In this document: piece by piece, positions 58,906 to 64,000 of the stretch
Numbering within the stretch: position 1 is the first letter of the stretch
Layout: each line of letters opens with the position of its first letter
NCBI GenBank assembly: GCA_020747015.1
Contig: JAGTJM010000055.1
Location: 166,928-230,927, forward strand
Length of the DNA stretch: 64,000 bases
Direction: 5' to 3'
Source of the DNA: Pyrenochaeta sp. MPI-SDFR-AT-0127
Taxonomy: Eukaryota > Ascomycota > Dothideomycetes > Pleosporales > Cucurbitariaceae
Notes under the pieces: model-generated
Databases searched by the model: none
What the model saw: the letters and a program-made list of their open reading frames with translations, nothing else
What the model was told of the DNA's origin: nothing
Made by a program: the position numbers and the translations under genes

Positions 58906-59200
58906 AAGTAAAGAGTGTACATCATAGGTAGACAGCCGAACATTATACAACGCTAGGGAGCCGTTGGAAAATCTCTTCCAATTCATATATGAATTTCGCA
59001 CGTCGAGTGAATGTCTGGTCGTTGTCCTTGACAACCGATAGCTCCTTTCCAATCGGGAAGGAAATGTCCCGAATCAGGAAAGGGCACGGACGTGAGAGTA
59101 AACACAACCACAACACGCCACAAACACTGGTGATCGCAGTTTTGTGCACCCCTCACCACGACCGACCGTCAACAGCAAACCCCATTCTTTAACTCCAGAC

Positions 59201-61759
59201 ATGGCAGATTCAATGTCGACACTGTCGCCTGAGAAACTCCCTGCCAGCTCTGACTCGATGCTCATGGACGACGATTTCGATATTACCTTTCACGATCAAC
59301 CCTCGTCGCCCTTTGTGTCACACATCGAGCACGATGACCAGGAGAACATTGCTCCCAATGCTGCAATCACGCCCTCTAAGCCGCTGGTCGACTCGAGTGA
59401 TGATGTGCCGCAATCTGCATTCAAAATTTCGACTGAGAAGAAGTTCGGACTCAAGGAGCGCGCAAGTCCTATAAAGAATTCGCCAGTCAAGAATTTGATG
59501 GAAGACTTCGAAGAGGCAGCACTAGATCGAAGTGCCGGCAGCCAAAGGAGCCCAAAGAAGAGCTCGCCCGTTAAGCATCCTTCTATAGCGCAACCGGATC
59601 CCGCCATGAGTATGCGCTCCTATAATAGCCAATCACCCTCTAGGCCATCTCTTGCGCCAGCAGTCAATCTAGCGCAGCCGATGCCATCTGTCGAAGATGG
59701 CCCTTCAGGGACACTTTCTTCGCCCTCTAGGCGCTCATTGTCATATCACAGGGGGCATTCGCTGCGCGATAATGAAGGCCTGACAGTAGCAATGAGGCTT
59801 ACGGAGGAGGCACGCATGGAGACTCATGAGACTCTCACGAGGCAGATATCACAGGAGGATGACTTTGATATAGATTTGGGAATGGACAACACCGATTTCA
59901 ATCCCGATGGGCCGGACATCACGTCCGCGGACGTAGACGACACCTGCTTTAGTACCTTTTCCGAAATGCCGGGGCTGGATATGACCAAATTTGCATTTCT
60001 CAAGCAAAGCCCTGCGAAAGATGGACAGCCAGGTGTAAGCACGTACAACTTGAACCAATGCCCCCAATACTAATGGTCTCCGTAGGCCACACCTCGAGCC
60101 CGTCCTCAGATGACACCTTCAACCATCCGCCACACCGAACGCACTCCCTCTCCTACGGGCCGTCGCGCATACAAGGAAAACGATACCACAAATCTGCTTC
60201 TAGACTTCACTGCTCAGATCGAGTCGTTCTCGTCATCCCGTCGTAGCTCTCCAGGCCGCGGGCGCACGTCACCCACCAAGTCTGCAACACAACCAGATCT
60301 TCGCTCTTACTATCAGAATCAGCGGTCGCCTGCGAAAGGTGGATCATATGTTCCGTCCACACCAAGCCAAAGTCGTCAGATGCTTAACCTTCTGGACTTT
60401 GAGCTGCCGCCACCACCAACGCCACGATCTTTGCCCACTGTTACTATTCGGGAGATGGAGTCTGTGAAGTCACATTTCCAATCTCAGATTTCTTCCCTTA
60501 CAGCTAGCCTGTCCGGAAAAGATGCCGAAGTGGAGTGTCTCGCTAAAGCAATCGCAGATGCTGAGCGGCGTGTTGGCGAGGCCCATGAAACTGTCCGCGA
60601 TGAACGATCAGCCCGGGAGCATGCTGAGGCGCAAATGATAGACTGGAAGAAGAAGGGCGAGGAGGTTCAAGCTCTGCTGCAGGATGTACAGTCAGAGCTG
60701 GCACGCAATGACAGTGAACGAGAGCAACTTCTTACACGTTTAGCTGATGCTGAAAGGCGCTTCGAAGATGCTGAGAATCGTTCGTCTGAACTCGAGACCA
60801 AGATCATTGAAGCGGAGAGCAAAAATGTCGACATGACTACGTTTATCAACAATGACGAAGACGAAGATAAAAAGATCTATTCCGAGATGGAGTGTCAAGC
60901 TGCTATTGCGGAGAAGGTCAATGAGGTCGCAAGGGACCTGCACTCTGCATACAAGGCCAAGCATGAGAAGAAGATCAAAGCACTCAAAGAAAACTACCAG
61001 AGGAAGGCCGATGAACGTTGCAAGGAGCTTCGCGTCCAGATCATTCGTCTTGAGCGGCAGGTCGAGGAAGCAGAGAAGAAGCGGGACAACACCTTCAGCA
61101 AGATCATGCCAGGAGAGGAAATGTCCAGAGAGGAGGAAAAGTGCGAGAAATGCGGCAAAGATACAAATGCGTCGCCTTCAGTACCGAGCACAAACGCAGA
61201 GGATCTTCAGAGGTTGGAAACCCAGCGAGCCGAGATTGAAAGCCTCAAAGCCAAACTTGCAGGCCTGCAGTCAGAGCTACAGTCTCTACGTAGGTCGCAC
61301 GACACGCTTCTCGATGAGCTTGAAGCAGAGCGCATCGAAAAGGGTGAGCTAGTTGCTGCAGCCGAGCAGATGCTCGCCATGTGCGGTGAGAAAATGGAGG
61401 AATTACAACAAGTAGACCTTCGTCGCTCGCAGATGGGGTCCGCACCACCAACGATACCACAACAACGAGCGCCTCCGGAACAAGCCATGCGCAATACTGG
61501 CTTTCTTGCCGGCAGCTCCACAACCTCACGTCCAGGGTCTGCCCTTGGAGGCGGTCGGCCGGGTAGTGCTATGGGAGATCGTCTAGGCGCCATGAATGAA
61601 CGGGGTGGTAACAGTACTGCAAAGCCATCTGGATTGAGGGCGCCTGGGGGCTTCGGCTTCCAGGGTGGTGCTTCTGGACTTAACAGGAGTATGAGTGGTG
61701 GAAAGAGCAGGCTTCTGAGTAACATCGAGAGGATGGGAGGTAGCAGGACTCAGGAGTAG
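59201..61759 (+). CDS. Cut12-like spindle pole body coiled-coil protein
   Basis: Exons 59201-60034 and 60086-61759 (51-nt intron) encode 835 residues. The first 280 residues are acidic and Ser/Pro-rich with many SP sites (KERASPIKNSPVKN, RSPKKSSPVK), likely CDK targets, and contain DDQENIAPN. A conserved segment follows: DTTNLLLDFTAQIESFSSS, MLNLLDFELPPPPTPRSLPT and VTIREMESVKSHFQSQISSL. Then comes a long coiled coil (about 380-720) with an internal EEKCEKCGKD. The C-terminus is Gly/Ser/Arg-rich and basic. The LLDF...PPPPTPRS-REMES block is what I associate with the Cut12 family of spindle-pole-body proteins. A different spindle or septation scaffold is possible. Confidence 0.75.
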
Positions 61760-63021
61760 AGTGTCCTTGTCTCCAGTAAGTATTGGGAGCTTGAGGATAT
61801 CAGGGGTGTTCTGGATATAACATGAAATCAAACATGCCTCAAATAATGGAACTGGATATCGTCAGGCAGTTGGGATGGTGGACATCTGCATAGTGGTGTT
61901 CGGGACGCTTGCATTGCAACTTTGGTAGTGTCAATGTGGCGTGAGTTTTGTTATTGGTTTATTCCCAAGAGCTTTACGTGGCGTTGAACTATTTGGACGG
62001 TTCTTGGTCAGGAGTATTGATAACTTGGGGTCTTGATTGAACATTTGTAAGCCTATCTTTGGAATACCACTCGTATGATAACATATGCTGTCATGTCAAA
62101 CGCTCTTTTCTCCGCATTCTCTCCTCCATTCCCGCTCACTCCACTGTTCACCGTGTCTACACACAATCCTCCCTTCTGTGGACCGCATGGGACCATATCT
62201 AGCCTTTGACAGGAGATAGAACACCCCAACATCCAATACAAAACAATCAATCAGGTTAAAAATGATCCTTACAACTCAATCAACCCTATTCTCTATTCAC
62301 ATATTCCGAATACTTCTTGCACTATTTCTTAAGAACTTGATGACATGTAAACGTTCTCGAAAATAACCTCACGATGTTATTGCACCTAAGATGAACACAT
62401 CGCCGAACTTATTCTCTGATGAAGTCGTTGTGCCGAAGAGAACATCACTATTAGGTTCAAAGTCGAGCTATGGTTGGCAATGAAGAGGCTGTGATCTACC
62501 ATGCATGAGACGGTGACAAGGCTATAATTTGACCCTACCCCTAAATCGCATACTCGGAGTGTGCAGTTTTGGGGAAATGAGACTGCGTGTTCCGTGGTGA
62601 AGGATAGTGTGAAGTCTGAAAGAGACCTTTTGCCGCTGATTTGAAGCTAACAACGGTCAAAGAGAGGTATGGCATACTGTCTTGGGAAGAAATTTTTGAC
62701 GCAGAATGAAGTAGAGGCCAAAGTTGCTTTGTGGGCTTCTATGGGACTGGACAACTACACGTTGGTAACTTGTTCCTTCGGAATATGTTTTGGGCTCTAT
62801 GTCCTTTTTGGATTCAGTGAGAAATTTTGCAGGAGGAAACACATTAGTTATGGCTAGTCGTATCACGTTCTGAGCCTAAAGAGTCATTAAGAACAATTGT
62901 ACTTGTGTAATGAACCACAAATGGAACAGATGTGAACCGTGCCCAAGAAACAGCTGACGTGCCGACATCATATGCCCCGCCAACCAAGAGACTTCTTAGC
63001 CCAACACCTGTGGTAAGGGAG
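61760..63021. other. Intergenic region before the Zn2Cys6 gene
   Basis: About 1.26 kb with no supported gene. Small frames at 62653-62866 lack homology that I can recognise. The frame of the next gene is open upstream of its ATG back to at least 62932, so a 5' exon is possible. Confidence 0.45.
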
Positions 63022-64000
63022 ATGGTCAATATTGGCGGAAGATCTAGAGGATGTTCGACGTGCCGTCAAAGGCGCGTCAAATGTGGTAAGGCTGAACCTG
63101 TCTGTCCGAAACCTCGCACAGTACCACGCTCACGTATGTCAAGATGAGAATCGACCTGTATGCATGCGATGCCAAAGACGCGGGCTCGATTGCAAAGGGC
63201 CCAAAGAAACAACTTTCATCGAAGCAACAATTGTAAAATCTAGGAGGTCTCAAAAGCCGACGACAACTTGGTTGAGACATGACTTCAAGAAGCAGGCTCC
63301 CACAGTTCTGCCCACCCCTCAGCCTACCACCCTCATGAAGTACGCTAAGCGGGAGGTTTTCATTTGCTATGCACGAAAGCATCTTCGACCCAATGGCCCC
63401 ATCGACCTAGGTTTGCAAGACCTCCAAATCGCTGATATCAATTCAAGAGACATCGAGGCGCGCTACACATCCAAGAGTCCAATCTTTCGCCAAGCCGTAT
63501 TGAGCCTTGCAACCATCTACTTTGGCACACAACATAAGCAAGTCAGCATCACCAATGAAGGCTATATCATGCACGGCGCAGCACTACAGCAACTTAATAA
63601 TGCCTTGTCCGACTCCATGTCCTTCACCCGCGATGAAGTTATCCTTTCTGTTGTCACATTAGCAATGCTTGAATGTATCGTACCAACAGGCCCAGGAAAC
63701 TATCTCAAACACATGCTCGGTCTAGAAGGCCTTTTAGGGCTGCGGCGACCAGACTCATTGAGAGATTGCTCCGTAAAAACATCAGAACTGTACAAAGGCA
63801 TACGGGATATGATTTTGTTTGCATCATTACGAACGAGACAACCATCGATATTGGCAATGTCTGAATGGAAGACGGCGTTGAGAGTAAACTGCTCGTCTAC
63901 AGAGTTGCAGGAACAAGATTTATACGACGTGTTGGCAGATTGCACAATCTTGCTTTCTGAGCGGGAAAAGATTGGTGCTCGTTTGAGCGCGAAAAATGTG
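63022..64000 (+). CDS. Zn(II)2Cys6 fungal transcription factor, 3' partial
   Basis: Exon 1 starts at ATG 63022 (MVNIGGRSRGCSTCRQRRVKC) and ends at 63085. A 58-nt intron (63086-63143) leads to exon 2, which stays open to the window edge. The splice completes the binuclear zinc cluster C-x2-C-x6-C-x6-C-x2-C-x6-C: CSTCRQRRVKC joined to DENRPVCMRCQRRGLDC. The visible remainder (to about residue 307) contains SKSPIFRQAVLSLATIYFG, LQQLNNALSDSMSFTRDEVI and TLAMLECIVPTGPGNYLKHM, typical of the helical middle region of such regulators (Fungal_trans_2 type). The target is unknown. No biosynthetic cluster is visible on its left side. Confidence 0.88.

Overview
The window is a gene-dense stretch of a filamentous ascomycete nuclear genome (Pezizomycotina; the gene set suggests Dothideomycetes, perhaps Pleosporales, but that placement is inference). 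The grounds are many short introns (mostly 47-65 nt, GT...AG, with CTAAC-like branch sites), ascomycete-type proteins (DASH subunit Dad4, Atg15, Got1, CFEM-like and Zn2Cys6 proteins), and no operons or bacterial signals. I rebuilt gene models by hand from splice sites, reading frame and protein family. They are predictions, not transcript-supported structures.

Layout. 0-10 kb: a 5'-truncated dysferlin-domain peroxisomal membrane protein, a tiny spliced metallothionein, mitochondrial GatA (-) with an unusual repeat-bearing tail, and a TMEM16/anoctamin. 10-18 kb: NDUFAF7-like methyltransferase (-) divergent from a CDK11 kinase, an RNPS1-like SR protein (-) divergent from profilin. 18-25 kb: a HeLo-domain/pseudokinase protein (-), a metallophosphoesterase, ribosomal protein uS11 (-) divergent from prephenate dehydrogenase. 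25-29.5 kb: a CFEM-like, proline-rich putative surface protein (-) with a frame problem, a doubtful small ORF, and ribosomal protein uL30. 29.5-34 kb: about 3 kb of low-complexity, CT-rich DNA leading into a Pho80/Clg1-type cyclin. 35-44 kb: NAPE-PLD-like hydrolase, Arp5 (-), Dad4 (-), Ies6 (+) and Got1 (+). 44-54 kb: a conserved protein of unknown function (-), DAHP synthase, Nse1 (-), and a rhodanese/tyrosine phosphatase. 54-64 kb: Atg15 lipase (-) divergent from a VPS9-domain GEF, a Cut12-like spindle-pole coiled-coil protein, and a Zn2Cys6 transcription factor that runs off the right edge.

Functional links. Arp5 and Ies6, which form a subcomplex of the INO80 remodeller, are encoded within 4 kb with only Dad4 between them. 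DAHP synthase and prephenate dehydrogenase belong to the same aromatic amino-acid pathway but lie 22 kb apart. Most other neighbours are unrelated housekeeping genes, often in divergent pairs. I found no transposon, tRNA, rRNA or biosynthetic cluster. The most unusual items are the metallothionein, the HeLo-pseudokinase with MLKL-like domain order, the duplicated GatA tail, the ATG-only first exon of DAD4, and the frame-shifted CFEM-like gene.
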